This document shows, in pieces, positions 51,342-59,555 of a DNA stretch of 64,000 bases. The notes below the pieces were generated by a model, which made no database searches, was not told the origin of the DNA, and worked only from the letters and a program-made list of their open reading frames with translations. The DNA lies in NCBI RefSeq assembly GCF_038235435.1, contig NZ_CP151275.1, positions 1,240,001-1,304,000 on the forward strand. Reading direction: 5' to 3'. Both the position numbers and the translations under genes were made by a program. Positions within the stretch are counted from its first letter, which is position 1. Every line of letters begins with the position of its first letter. The stretch comes from Niveibacterium sp. SC-1 (GTDB taxonomy: Bacteria; Pseudomonadota; Gammaproteobacteria; Burkholderiales; Rhodocyclaceae).

Positions 51342-51365
51342 GCCTCGCCCCGGGGAGGGCGAGGC
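51342..51365. terminator. Hairpin between the kinase and the convergent DUF3300 gene
   Basis: GCCTCGCCC (51342-51350) pairs perfectly with GGGCGAGGC (51357-51365) around a 6-nt loop, between two convergent genes. There is no T run on either side, so Rho-independent activity is uncertain. Confidence 0.45.
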
Positions 51366-51394
51366 TTCGCGATGATGTCCCGCCCGCTGCGTGA

Positions 51395-52675
51395 TCAGCG
51401 ACGGAAGCCGCCGCCCCCGCGCGCGCCACCACCCGCTCCACTGCGGCCGCTGAAGCTGCGAGACGAAAAGTCACGCGATCCAGTGCTGCGGTCGGAGAGC
51501 GAGTTGCCACGATCAAGGCTCCGGGCGCTGTCGCCGCGGCTCAGGTCGCCCGCGGGACTCCAGTCGCCCGAGTCGCTGAGGCCACGCGTCCGATCGCTTG
51601 TCGCCGCGCGGTGTTCGCTGACGCGGTCCATGCTGCCGGCGTTGGGCCGGTCGCCAAGGCTTCGGTCCGCACTCGTGGGCCGCTGACCAGCCCGGTCGCC
51701 CTGCAGGCCCAGATCCTGGCGGCCGCGCTCGGCCTGACCGCGATAGGCATCGCGTGCCTTGTTGTCGGCAACCTGGGTTGCACCGAAGCGCTGCTGCGCA
51801 CCTTCACCGCGATACGGAACGCCGCGGCGTTGTTCCGGGCGGTGTTGCCACTTGCCGTCGCGAACACCGTCGGCCGCGTTGCGATCGTGGTGCGTCACCC
51901 GGTTGTAGCGGTCGACGTCGATATTGATGTCGCCGCCACCCCAGTTGCAGTTGCCCCAGAAGGCGCCGCCGATGATCACGCCGGCCGTGAAGGAGAAGAA
52001 TGCCGCGCCCGGCATGTAGCCCACCGGGTAGTAGTAATACGGCGGCGGATACGGATACCACCAGGTGCCATAGACGACGGCCGGGTTGTAGGTGGGCACG
52101 TACACCACCTGCGGGTCTGCCGGCTCGATCTTGATGATGGTCGTGCCGCCTTCGCTCGTGCTGGTGACCCGCTGTTGCTCGCTGTCCGCGAGGGTGCCGG
52201 CTTCCATGGCCTTGCCGCGCAGCCGCTGCACGGTACTCATGACGGCCTTCTGCTGGCCGAGCACGGCGTCGCCCAGCTTCTGCGTCCAGTCGAGTCGCTC
52301 GCTCATCATGTCGAGCACGGTCGGAAAGGTCGCGAGCGACTTCACGCTCGGATCCCAGGCCTTCTTGGCGAGGGCGTCTTCGAGCGCCTTGCCTTCGAGC
52401 TTCGGATTGGCCTTGCGCCAGCGTTGTGCTTCGACCACATCGAGCGGATAGGTCGACGCCATCAGGATCTGGGCGAGCAGCGGATCCGGGTGCAGCGCCA
52501 CCGGCGCGAGCAGTTCATCGAGATCCTGCTGCGAGTAGACCTTGGCGGCGGCCGGCTTGGCGGTCGTGGTCGAGGCGGGCGTCGCGGCGACGGCCGGAGC
52601 AACCGGGAACATCGTGCTGCAGGCAAGAACGCCTGCACACAACATGACCAGCAAACGAGAAGGGCGCTGGGACAT
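51395..52675 (-). CDS. DUF3300-domain exported protein
   Basis: A 426-aa exported protein. Its signal sequence could be read either as a Sec signal ending in AVAA or, less well, as a lipoprotein signal at VLAC-S. The DUF3300 domain spans about residues 45-235: LLAPVALHPDPLLAQILMASTYPLDVVEAQRW, WDPSVKSLATFPTVLDMM, and the aromatic tract YGTWWYPYPPPYYYYPVGY. A Gly-rich hydrophobic segment follows (FTAGVIIGGAFWGN). The last 190 residues are a low-complexity tail rich in Arg, Asp, Ser and Gly, ending in GGGARGGGGFRR. The function of DUF3300 is unknown to me; the tail suggests interaction with polyanions such as nucleic acid or cell-wall polymers. Confidence 0.88.
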   Translation of the reverse strand: MSQRPSRLLVMLCAGVLACSTMFPVAPAVAATPASTTTAKPAAAKVYSQQDLDELLAPVALHPDPLLAQILMASTYPLDVVEAQRWRKANPKLEGKALEDALAKKAWDPSVKSLATFPTVLDMMSERLDWTQKLGDAVLGQQKAVMSTVQRLRGKAMEAGTLADSEQQRVTSTSEGGTTIIKIEPADPQVVYVPTYNPAVVYGTWWYPYPPPYYYYPVGYMPGAAFFSFTAGVIIGGAFWGNCNWGGGDINIDVDRYNRVTHHDRNAADGVRDGKWQHRPEQRRGVPYRGEGAQQRFGATQVADNKARDAYRGQAERGRQDLGLQGDRAGQRPTSADRSLGDRPNAGSMDRVSEHRAATSDRTRGLSDSGDWSPAGDLSRGDSARSLDRGNSLSDRSTGSRDFSSRSFSGRSGAGGGARGGGGFRR

Positions 52676-52817
52676 TTCCGACTCCTATGGACGAGCCATT
52701 GATGACCCTGATCCTAGGGGTGTCCCGGCGGGAAGTCTTACCCCAGGACGACAATCGCTTGTCCGTGGACACCAGAATCGGGGTCGGATGTCGGCCCCCC
52801 GCGTTGCTGGACGTGGG

Positions 52818-54083
52818 CTACGGCCACTTGCCTCCCGGGGCGAGGCGTTCGAGTTGCTGTTCCAGTGAGGCGAGCGCGTTTGCGGGGTTCTCGCGTCCGG
52901 CGAGCACATCGTGCACCGCGTCCCAGAAAAGGTTGCTGACCTGGTTGTACTTGCCCGCAGTGGCTGAAGAAGGGCGTGCGACGGTCGCAGCCAGGGTGCT
53001 GGAGAGCTCGCCCATGAAGGGATTGGCCTGCAGGATCGCGGCGTCGCGGTAGAGCGCGACGATGGTGGGGTTGTACGAGGCCTTCAGCGCCCGCCTTTTC
53101 TGGACTTCGGCGCCGGTGAGGTACATCACCAGCCCGGCCGCGAGCTTCGGATGCTTGGAATAGCGCGAGACGGAGAGCATCCAGCCACCCAGGGCGGCCG
53201 CGTTGCGGCCGTTGGCGCCGCCCTTGGGCAGGGCGGTGATGCCCACCTTGCCGCGGATCGCGCTGTCCTCGGTCTGGGCAAGCGACCAGGCGTAGGGCCA
53301 GTTGCGCATGAAGACCGCGTTGCCGGCGAGGAAGACGCCGCGCGCCTCTTCCTCGCCGTAGTTGAGCACCGCGCGGGGCGTGATCGTGCCGACCCAGGCC
53401 GCGGCGGTGCCTAGGGCCTTGATCGCCTGCGGATTGTTGATGGTGACCTTGCCCTGGGCGTCGACGACGGTGCCGCCGTTGTAGCTCGCGATCCATTCCA
53501 GTGCATCGCAGGAAAGGCCCTCGTAGGCGCGACCCTGCCAGACGAAGCCCCAGATCTTGTCGTTGCCGGCGGCGCGTTCGGCGTCCTGGATGCGGCGGGC
53601 GGAAGCCGCGAGCTCTTCCCAGGTGCCCGGCGGCTGGAGCCGGTACTTCTGCAGCAGGTCCTTGCGGTAGTAGAGCAGGCCCGCATCGGAGAACCAGGGC
53701 ATGGCGAGCAGCTTCCCGCCCACGGTGGCGTTGGCGACCATCCCGGCGAAATGCGTCTTCTCCGCGCCCTGGCTGTAGGGCCGCAAGTCCACCAGGTGAT
53801 TGGCCAGGACGCCGGGCCAGACCACGTCGATCTGGAAGACGTCGATCTTGTCCGAGCCGTTGGCGAGGATCTGCTGGTAGAGCGCGAGGCGTTCGTTGGA
53901 GTCGTTTGGCGTGGTGACGACCTGCACTTCGTTGCCGGTCGTGCGCGCCCAGGCTTCGGACTCCTCCTTGCACAGCTCGAACTCGTGGCCGACGGCCCCG
54001 CAGGAAATCGTCAGGGTGGCGGCCTGCACGCCGCAGCTGGCCAGGGTCGCGGCGAGCGCGCCCCACTGGATCAGCGTTCTCAT
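52818..54083 (-). CDS. Orphan ABC-type sugar-binding protein (extracellular solute-binding family 1)
   Basis: A 421-aa periplasmic solute-binding protein of the MalE/ThuE type. The signal sequence (about residues 1-22) may be cleaved at VQA-A; LASC inside it also fits a lipobox. Family features include DVFQIDVVWPGVLANHLVDL, AMPWFSDAGLLYYRKDLL, GFVWQGRAYEGLSC, FMRNWPYAWSL and ALGGWMLSVSRYSKHPKLAAGLVMYL. It resembles trehalose/maltose-type binding proteins by these motifs. I chose ATG 54083 with GGAG upstream; the longer frame to 54335 is non-coding in style. No permease or ATPase genes are adjacent, so it is an orphan or works with a remote transporter. Confidence 0.9.
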   Translation of the reverse strand: MRTLIQWGALAATLASCGVQAATLTISCGAVGHEFELCKEESEAWARTTGNEVQVVTTPNDSNERLALYQQILANGSDKIDVFQIDVVWPGVLANHLVDLRPYSQGAEKTHFAGMVANATVGGKLLAMPWFSDAGLLYYRKDLLQKYRLQPPGTWEELAASARRIQDAERAAGNDKIWGFVWQGRAYEGLSCDALEWIASYNGGTVVDAQGKVTINNPQAIKALGTAAAWVGTITPRAVLNYGEEEARGVFLAGNAVFMRNWPYAWSLAQTEDSAIRGKVGITALPKGGANGRNAAALGGWMLSVSRYSKHPKLAAGLVMYLTGAEVQKRRALKASYNPTIVALYRDAAILQANPFMGELSSTLAATVARPSSATAGKYNQVSNLFWDAVHDVLAGRENPANALASLEQQLERLAPGGKWP

Positions 54084-54412
54084 CGATGTCTCCTCTGTCT
54101 CCGCCCCGCGGGCGGCGGCTCTCTGGCCGGGCCTGCCGCGGAGCTTGCCGCGACGGCACCCGCCATGAGACCCGTCGCCGGTTAATCGCGGATTTCGCGG
54201 CCGGCTACGCCCGTTAATACCTGAAATGATGGCGCAGCCATGGCGCTTGCGGGCGGACAAAGAAAAAGCGCCCCGAAGGGCGCTCAATGACTGCAGATGC
54301 CATAGTGAAACCGGGAGGAGGTCGGTTCCGGGCATCCTGCCCGGCGGGCTTGCCCTTGCGGGCTCGCGTCTCCGGGCGGAGGGGTTGAGAACTACGCGTT
54401 GCGTCCCAGCTA
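54084..54412. other. Gap between the solute-binding protein and the repeat-protein gene
   Basis: A 329-bp gap. It holds the terminator of the upstream minus-strand gene (54261-54284) and a perfect hairpin CCGGGCA-TCC-TGCCCGG (54328-54344). The promoter of the solute-binding gene probably lies in 54100-54250. No gene is seen. Confidence 0.45.
54261..54284 (-). terminator. Terminator of the secreted repeat-protein gene
   Basis: On the minus strand AGCGCCC-TTCG-GGGCGCT is followed by TTTTCTTTG: a 7-bp stem with UUCG loop and T run, 129 bp after the stop of the gene at 54413. Confidence 0.85.
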
Positions 54413-54754
54413 TCAGGAACGACCGCCGCGCGGGGCCCAGGCTGCTTCGCCCTGGTAAGGGGCCGCGAACTGGGCGATGACCGGCTTTTCTTCGGCCAGG
54501 ACCGGGGTCGGTGCGGCTTCCTGCTTGGCGTATTCGCCACGCGGCTCGTAGGCCACGGCGGCCTGGTAGCCGGCGGGGACCGGGGTCTGGCGCAGTTCGG
54601 TCAGGTTCGGCTGGACGACGGAGGTACCGGCGTATTCGCCGCGGGGGGCCCAGGCGGCTTCACCCTGGAAGGGCGACGCGCTGTCAGCAAAGCTGGCGGT
54701 GGCGGCGAGGCCGAGGGTGGCAACGAGGGCGGCACGGATGATGCGAGTGTTCAT
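54413..54754 (-). CDS. Small secreted protein with three GEAAWAPRGEYA-type repeats
   Basis: A 113-aa exported protein. Signal peptide residues 1-23 (ends SFA). The mature part of about 90 residues has three copies of a short motif: residues 28-42 (PFQGEAAWAPRGEYA), 68-77 (AYEPRGEYAK, truncated) and 99-111 (PYQGEAAWAPRGG). Linkers are Pro/Ala/Glu-rich. I do not recognise the family; small periplasmic proteins such as DUF4148 share size and style, but I cannot confirm that. An AGGAG site precedes the ATG. It is divergent from a TetR gene, with matched operators in between, so it is probably repressed by that regulator. Confidence 0.8.
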   Translation of the reverse strand: MNTRIIRAALVATLGLAATASFADSASPFQGEAAWAPRGEYAGTSVVQPNLTELRQTPVPAGYQAAVAYEPRGEYAKQEAAPTPVLAEEKPVIAQFAAPYQGEAAWAPRGGRS

Positions 54755-54829
54755 GATGAGGCTCCTGTTGGTTACGGCGCGGGGGTCACGCCGGATTCCG
54801 TACAGTCGATCGCTCTTGGGGTTTTCAAT

Positions 54830-54851
54830 AACTGTACGTGTGAGTACAGTT
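54830..54851. promoter_or_regulatory. TetR operator 1
   Basis: AACTGTAC, a 6-bp spacer, GTACAGTT: a perfect 8-bp inverted repeat. It shares the core TGTAC-N6-GTACA with a second site whose centre is exactly 50 bp away. A further half-site CGTACAG lies at 54799-54805. Confidence 0.75.
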
Positions 54852-54882
54852 TGGTCTTGGCTTTTGCCAGGGTCAATTAAAA

Positions 54883-54898
54883 TGTACTTATGGGTACA
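54883..54898. promoter_or_regulatory. TetR operator 2
   Basis: TGTAC-N6-GTACA, perfect 5-bp arms, same core and spacer as operator 1 and centred 50 bp (about five helical turns) from it, 18 bp before the tetR start. Binding here would block tetR transcription or translation initiation. Confidence 0.7.
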
Positions 54899-54915
54899 GA
54901 AATAAAAGGAATAAG

Positions 54916-55563
54916 GTGCGTGCCATGCGGACCAAGTGCGACAAGCGTCGGCAGGCCATCGTCGAATGTGCGGCGGGGGTCTTCCAGGAAAAAGGGATAG
55001 AAAACGCTTCTATGGCGGACATCGTCGCGCGCATGGGGGGCTCCAAGGCCACGCTGTACAACTACTTCCCGTCCAAGGAAGCGCTGCTCAACGCCGTGGT
55101 GTGCTTCTCCGCCGAGCGCCAGCGCGAGGAGGCCTTCGCCCAGCTCGACGCGGGCGGCGACCTGCGCCAGATCCTCGAAGGCTTCGGCCGCCGCCATCTG
55201 CACGCCATGATGGAGCCGTGCATCCTCGCCGCCATCCGTCTTGCGCAGCAGGACGCGGACCGCTGCGACACCGGGCGCCAGTTCTGGGAGCAGGGGCCCA
55301 AGCAGGGCTGGACGGAAGTCGGCGAGTTCCTGCGCCGCTGCATGGACGAGGGCGCGCTACGCGATAGCGACGCCTGGGTGGCCGCGGTGCATCTGAAGGC
55401 GCTGCTGGAGTCGGAGATCTTGGGCCCGCGGCTCTTCGGCGTGTTCTCCGAAGTCAGCGAGGAACAGATCGACGGCGCGGTGCGCCGGGGCGTGGACAGC
55501 TTCCTGCGTGCCTATGCGCTGTGCGAGCACCCGGTGCTGGCGCCAGCCTTGGCCACAGGCTGA
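54916..55563 (+). CDS. TetR-family transcriptional regulator
   Basis: A 215-aa TetR regulator. The N-terminal helix-turn-helix spans about residues 10-55 (RRQAIVECAAGVFQEKGIENASMADIVARMGGSKATLYNYF read in sections) with KATLYNYFPSKEALL as the recognition end. The C-terminal ligand domain resembles the AcrR C-terminal-like group (LHAMMEPCILAAIRLAQQDADR, AWVAAVHLKALLESEILGPRLFGV). GTG at 54916 has AGGA five bases upstream; an in-frame ATG at 54925 is an alternative. It is divergent from the secreted repeat protein, and two TGTAC-N6-GTACA palindromes in the gap suggest autoregulation and control of that gene. Confidence 0.9.
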   Translation: MRAMRTKCDKRRQAIVECAAGVFQEKGIENASMADIVARMGGSKATLYNYFPSKEALLNAVVCFSAERQREEAFAQLDAGGDLRQILEGFGRRHLHAMMEPCILAAIRLAQQDADRCDTGRQFWEQGPKQGWTEVGEFLRRCMDEGALRDSDAWVAAVHLKALLESEILGPRLFGVFSEVSEEQIDGAVRRGVDSFLRAYALCEHPVLAPALATG

Positions 55564-55626
55564 GCCTGGTTCGGGGCCTGGTTCTCTTTGGTGAGGGCCG
55601 CTGGCTCGCGCTACTGACGCATCTCA

Positions 55627-55664
55627 CAAACGACAACGGCGCCCTGGGGCGCCGTTGTCGTTTG
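55627..55664. terminator. Strong bidirectional terminator between tetR and trpS
   Basis: CAAACGACAACGGCGCC pairs perfectly with GGCGCCGTTGTCGTTTG around CTGG: a 17-bp stem between convergent genes. Confidence 0.85.
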
Positions 55665-55698
55665 CAGCGGGGACTCTGGCCGAGGCCTTGAGCTGCCG

Positions 55699-57003
55699 TC
55701 AGCTCTCTTCAGCGAAGCTCGCCAGTGCGGCGGCCAGTTCGTCGGCTGCCACGCCTTCGGCCGCTTCGAAGGGCGCGCCTGCCAGCGCCGCCGCGCCTTC
55801 GCGCTTGAGCTTTGCCACCCACTGGCCGGCGTCACGGCCCTGGTCGAAGGCGCCGCTCTGGATCAAGAGCTTGCCGTCGGCGGCGTTGAGCTTGAAGAAG
55901 AAGCGGCCGTCGGCCTCGCGGTACTGCTTGAAGACCGGCGGGCGCGCCTTGGCGTCGGTCGCTTCGGCCTTGGTGACCTGCGCCACGGCATGCATGCGAC
56001 GCAGGCCCACGGCCTCGCGCAGGGTTTTGAGCAAGGGCGTGGCCTGCGCGCGCGCCTTGGCGGCGCCCGCCTGCAGGGTTTCCTCGATGCGTTCCGGATG
56101 GGCGATCAGCTCGGCGTAGCGCTCGCGCATCGGGCCGACCTCGGCTTCAATCTGGTCGAAGAGGCGTTGCTTGGCGTCGCCCCAGCCGAGCCCTGCGCGC
56201 AGTTCTTCCCGGAAGGCCTGGCGTTGCGCCGGCTTGGCAAAGGCGTCGAAGAGCGTCACCAGGTGGGTGCAGTCCGGATCCTTGGGTTCGCCCGGCAGGC
56301 GAGAGTCGGTCACCACGCGGGCGATCGCCTCTTTCAGGCCTTTGGCGCCACCTTCGAAGAGCGGGATCGTGTTGTTGTAGCTCTTGGACATCTTGCGGCC
56401 ATCGAGACCGGGCAGGGTGGCCACGTCGGCTTCGACCTCGGCCTCCGGCAGCACGAAGAAATCCTTGCCGCCGCCGAAGAGATGGTTGAAGCGCTGCGCC
56501 ACGTCGCGCGCCATCTCGATGTGTTGCACCTGGTCGCGGCCGACCGGCACGCGCTGGGCGTTGAACATCAGGATGTCGGCGGCCATCAGGATCGGGTAGC
56601 TGAAGAGCCCCATGGTCACGCCGGCGTCCGGGTCTTCGCCGGCTTCCATGTTCGCATCCACCGAGGCCTTGTAGGCATGCGCCCGGTTCATCTGGCCCTT
56701 GGCGGTCACGCAGGTGAGCAGCCAGGTCAGTTCCGGGATCTCGGGGATGTCGCTCTGGCGGTAGAAGACCACGCGCTCCGGATCCAGCCCGCTGGCGAGC
56801 CAGGTCGCGGCGATCTGCAGGCGCGAGAGTTCGATCCGCGCCGGGTCGTCGCATTTGATCAGCGCATGGTAGTCGGCGAGGAAGAAGAAGCTCTCGACCC
56901 CCGTTTCACGGCTCGCCGCGATCGCCGGGCGGATGGCGCCGACGTAGTTGCCGAGGTGGGGCGTGCCGGTGGTGGTAATGCCGGTCAGGACGCGCTGGTT
57001 CAT
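55699..57003 (-). CDS. trpS: Tryptophanyl-tRNA synthetase with C-terminal YegP-like extension
   Basis: A 434-aa class I synthetase, about 100 residues longer than E. coli TrpRS. The HIGH-type motif is PHLGNY (residues 15-20) and KMSKS is at 204-208 ([13 protein letters not shown]); the tRNA-binding helical domain runs to about 335. The extra C-terminus (about 352-434) contains [19 protein letters not shown] followed by [22 protein letters not shown], which looks like one YegP (DUF1508/UPF0339) repeat, then an Ala-rich helix. The extension's role is unknown. It is a single gene, convergent with tetR. Confidence 0.94.
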   Translation of the reverse strand: MNQRVLTGITTTGTPHLGNYVGAIRPAIAASRETGVESFFFLADYHALIKCDDPARIELSRLQIAATWLASGLDPERVVFYRQSDIPEIPELTWLLTCVTAKGQMNRAHAYKASVDANMEAGEDPDAGVTMGLFSYPILMAADILMFNAQRVPVGRDQVQHIEMARDVAQRFNHLFGGGKDFFVLPEAEVEADVATLPGLDGRKMSKSYNNTIPLFEGGAKGLKEAIARVVTDSRLPGEPKDPDCTHLVTLFDAFAKPAQRQAFREELRAGLGWGDAKQRLFDQIEAEVGPMRERYAELIAHPERIEETLQAGAAKARAQATPLLKTLREAVGLRRMHAVAQVTKAEATDAKARPPVFKQYREADGRFFFKLNAADGKLLIQSGAFDQGRDAGQWVAKLKREGAAALAGAPFEAAEGVAADELAAALASFAEES

Positions 57004-57094
57004 GGGACGCTGCGGGTTCGGTGGAAAGCTCGCAAGCTTAAACTGCCGCGGCGCGATGGTGAAATCCGCCGGGCGCTAGCCGGAGGGCGTTTGC

Positions 57095-57472
57095 ATGGAT
57101 GAGGCAGCAAGGCAGGCCAATGCCCGGCGTTTCGCCGCGATTGCAGAAAGCCTGGTCGGGGCGCCGGGCGTGGCCATCGGCGCGGGCAAGGGCTTTGGCG
57201 GCGGCACCCTGCAGGTCGACGGGCGCATCTTTGCGATGTGCGCGTCGGCCGGGGACTTCGTGCTCAAGCTGCCGCCGGACCGCGTCGTAGCCCTGATCGC
57301 GGCGGGCGAGGGCACGCCCTTCGAAACGGCGCCGGGTCGGGTGATGAAGGCCTGGATCTGCCTCGCGCCCGCCACTGAGGATCGCACGCTGGCCCTTGCC
57401 CGCGAGGCGCTGGCTTACGTGGCCGGCGAAGCGACGCAGAAAAGAGGGGCGACCCCGAAGGGCCGCCCCTGA
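57095..57472 (+). CDS. TfoX N-terminal/YjbR-like small protein
   Basis: A 125-aa protein with a CGGAGG site before its ATG. Segments VAIGAGKGFGGGTLQVDGRIFAM, FVLKLPPDRVVALI and APGRVMKAWICLAP followed by LAREALAYVA fit the MmcQ/YjbR and TfoX N-terminal fold (small alpha/beta proteins of unclear function). The Gly-rich GAGKGFGGG segment is unusual. It is unlikely to be full competence regulator TfoX because the C-terminal half is absent. The last codons lie inside the fusA2 terminator hairpin, and it is convergent with fusA2 with only 10 bp between stops. Confidence 0.7.
   Translation: MDEAARQANARRFAAIAESLVGAPGVAIGAGKGFGGGTLQVDGRIFAMCASAGDFVLKLPPDRVVALIAAGEGTPFETAPGRVMKAWICLAPATEDRTLALAREALAYVAGEATQKRGATPKGRP
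57445..57470 (-). terminator. fusA2 terminator embedded in the end of the convergent gene
   Basis: On the minus strand a 7-bp stem (AGGGGCG/CGCCCCT), one A-C mismatch, three more pairs and a TTCG loop are followed by CTTTTCT. It begins 12 bp after the fusA2 stop and overlaps the last codons of the plus-strand TfoX-like gene. Confidence 0.75.
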
Positions 57473-57482
57473 ATGGACGGGC

Positions 57483-59555
57483 TCAGGCCGCCTGTGCCGC
57501 GACCACCGGCAAGGGGGCCGGCGCGTAGTGGTCGAACTGCATCGTGAAGCTGGCGCGCCCCTGCGTGAGCGCACGCAAGTGGCCGATGTAGCCGAACATG
57601 TTTGCCAGCGGCACATGCGCCTCTATCACCTGCGCGTTGCCCCGCATGCTCTGCTCGCGCACCAGTCCGCGGCGACGGTTGAGGTCGCCGATGACATCAC
57701 CGACATGCTCCACCGGCGTGATCACTTCGACCGCCATCACCGGCTCCAGCTGCTGCGGTCCGGCTTCGCGGAGCGCCTGCCGCAGCGCATGCGCCGCGGC
57801 CAGCTCGAAAGCCAGCGCCGAGGAGTCGCGCTCGTGGTGGCTGCCATCGAGCAGCGTGACCTTCAGGCCCACGACCGGGAAGCCCGCCAGCACGCCCGCC
57901 TGCGCCGCCGCGCGTACGCCATGCTCCACCGCGGGGATGAATTCCCGCGGCACCGCACCACCGGTCACCTGGTTCTCGAACAGCAGGCCCTGCGCGTGGG
58001 CGATCGGCTCGACCCGCAGCACCACTTCCGCGAACTGACCGGGCCCGCCGCTCTGCTTCTTGTGCAGGTAGCGCGTCTCCGCCTTGCGGGAAATCGTCTC
58101 CCGATAGGCGACCTGGGGCGCACCGGTCCGCACCTCCGCCCGGTAGCGGGTGCGCAGCTTTTCCAGCGTCACCTCCAGCTGCAGTTCGCCCACGCCGGAG
58201 AGAATGGTCTGCCCGGTCTGCGGATCGTTCTTCAGCCGCAGGCTGGGGTCCTCCTGCAAGAGCGCCTGCAGGCCCTTCGAGAGGTTCTGCTGGTCCGCCT
58301 GCGTCTTGGGCTCCACCGCGAGGTCGATCACCGGCTCGGGCGCAGCGATGCGTTCGAGCAGCAAGGGCGCTTCGGGCGCGGTCAGCGTGTCGCCGGTGAG
58401 CGTGTGCTTGAGCCCCACCAGCGCCACGATGTCGCCCGCCTGCGCCACGGCCTTCTCCCGTTTGCGGTCGGCGTGCATCTCGTAGAGGCGCGAGACACGT
58501 TCGCGTTCGCCCTTGTTCGCGTTGAGCAGCACGTCACCTGCCGCGATACGACCGCGGTAGATGCGTACGAAGCTCAGCGTGCCATGGTCGTCGTGCGTGT
58601 CCTTGAAGGCGAGCGCCGCCAGCGGGCCTTCCGGGTCCGCAGCGATGGGGGCGCCGGCCTCGTCCTGCGCAGCGACTTCGTGCGGCGCGGGCAGGTAGTC
58701 GACCACCGCATCCAGCAAGGGCTCGACCCCCTTGTTCTTGAACGCGGCGCCAGCCAATACCGGCACGAAATCGCCCGCGAGCGTGCCACGACGGATGCCC
58801 TCGCGCAGCTGTTCCACCGTCGGCTGCACGCCATCCAGCCACGCGGCGAGCCAGGCGTCGTCCTGCTCGACCACGGTCTCTACCAGCCGCGCACGGTGCC
58901 GCCGCGCGACGTCGACCAGTTCTGCCGGAATCTCCCCTGCCGTGTAGGGCAAAGGCTCCCCGCTCGTCGGCCAGACGAGCGCGCGCATGTCGACCAGATC
59001 CACCAGACCGTGGAACTCGCCCTCGCTACCTATCGGCAACTGCAGCACCAGCGCTCGCACGCCCAGGCGTTCTTCGATCATGTCTACCACGCGCAGGAAA
59101 TCCGCGCCGGTACGGTCGAGCTTGTTCACGAAGGCGATGCGCGGCACGCGGTACTTGTCCGCGAGTCGCCAGTTCGTCTCCGTCTGCGGCTCCACACCCG
59201 CCACGCCGTCGAACACCACCACCGCGCCGTCGAGCACGCGCAGCGAGCGATTCACCTCGATGTTGAAATCGATGTGGCCGGGCGTGTCGATCAGGTTGAT
59301 CTGATGCTCACGCCAGAACACGGTCGTCGCCGCGCTGTTGATCGTGATGCCGCGGGCCTGCTCCTGCGGATCGAAGTCCATCGTCGCCGCGCCGTTATGC
59401 ACCTCGCCCAGGCGATGGTTCTCGCCGGTGTAGTAGAGGATGCGTTCGGTGGTCGTGGTCTTGCCCGCGTCCACATGGGCGATCACGCCGATGTTGCGCA
59501 CGCGTTCGCGTGCCGTGGCATCGGGAAGGAGAGTGCGTTTCATGTTGTCTTTCAT
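57483..59555 (-). CDS. fusA: Elongation factor G, second copy (EF-G2 type)
   Basis: A 690-aa translational GTPase for ribosome translocation or recycling. G1 [16 protein letters not shown]2 [12 protein letters not shown]3 DTPGHIDF and G4 NKLDRTG are intact, followed by domains II-V. It stands alone next to trpS and outside the rpsL-rpsG-fusA-tuf operon, and departs from main EF-G in many positions (for example [17 protein letters not shown] and the short C-terminus). This suggests an accessory copy. The start at 59555 ([21 protein letters not shown]) has GAGGTG six bases upstream; the long open frame to 59744 is not plausible. Confidence 0.9.
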   Translation of the reverse strand: MKDNMKRTLLPDATARERVRNIGVIAHVDAGKTTTTERILYYTGENHRLGEVHNGAATMDFDPQEQARGITINSAATTVFWREHQINLIDTPGHIDFNIEVNRSLRVLDGAVVVFDGVAGVEPQTETNWRLADKYRVPRIAFVNKLDRTGADFLRVVDMIEERLGVRALVLQLPIGSEGEFHGLVDLVDMRALVWPTSGEPLPYTAGEIPAELVDVARRHRARLVETVVEQDDAWLAAWLDGVQPTVEQLREGIRRGTLAGDFVPVLAGAAFKNKGVEPLLDAVVDYLPAPHEVAAQDEAGAPIAADPEGPLAALAFKDTHDDHGTLSFVRIYRGRIAAGDVLLNANKGERERVSRLYEMHADRKREKAVAQAGDIVALVGLKHTLTGDTLTAPEAPLLLERIAAPEPVIDLAVEPKTQADQQNLSKGLQALLQEDPSLRLKNDPQTGQTILSGVGELQLEVTLEKLRTRYRAEVRTGAPQVAYRETISRKAETRYLHKKQSGGPGQFAEVVLRVEPIAHAQGLLFENQVTGGAVPREFIPAVEHGVRAAAQAGVLAGFPVVGLKVTLLDGSHHERDSSALAFELAAAHALRQALREAGPQQLEPVMAVEVITPVEHVGDVIGDLNRRRGLVREQSMRGNAQVIEAHVPLANMFGYIGHLRALTQGRASFTMQFDHYAPAPLPVVAAQAA

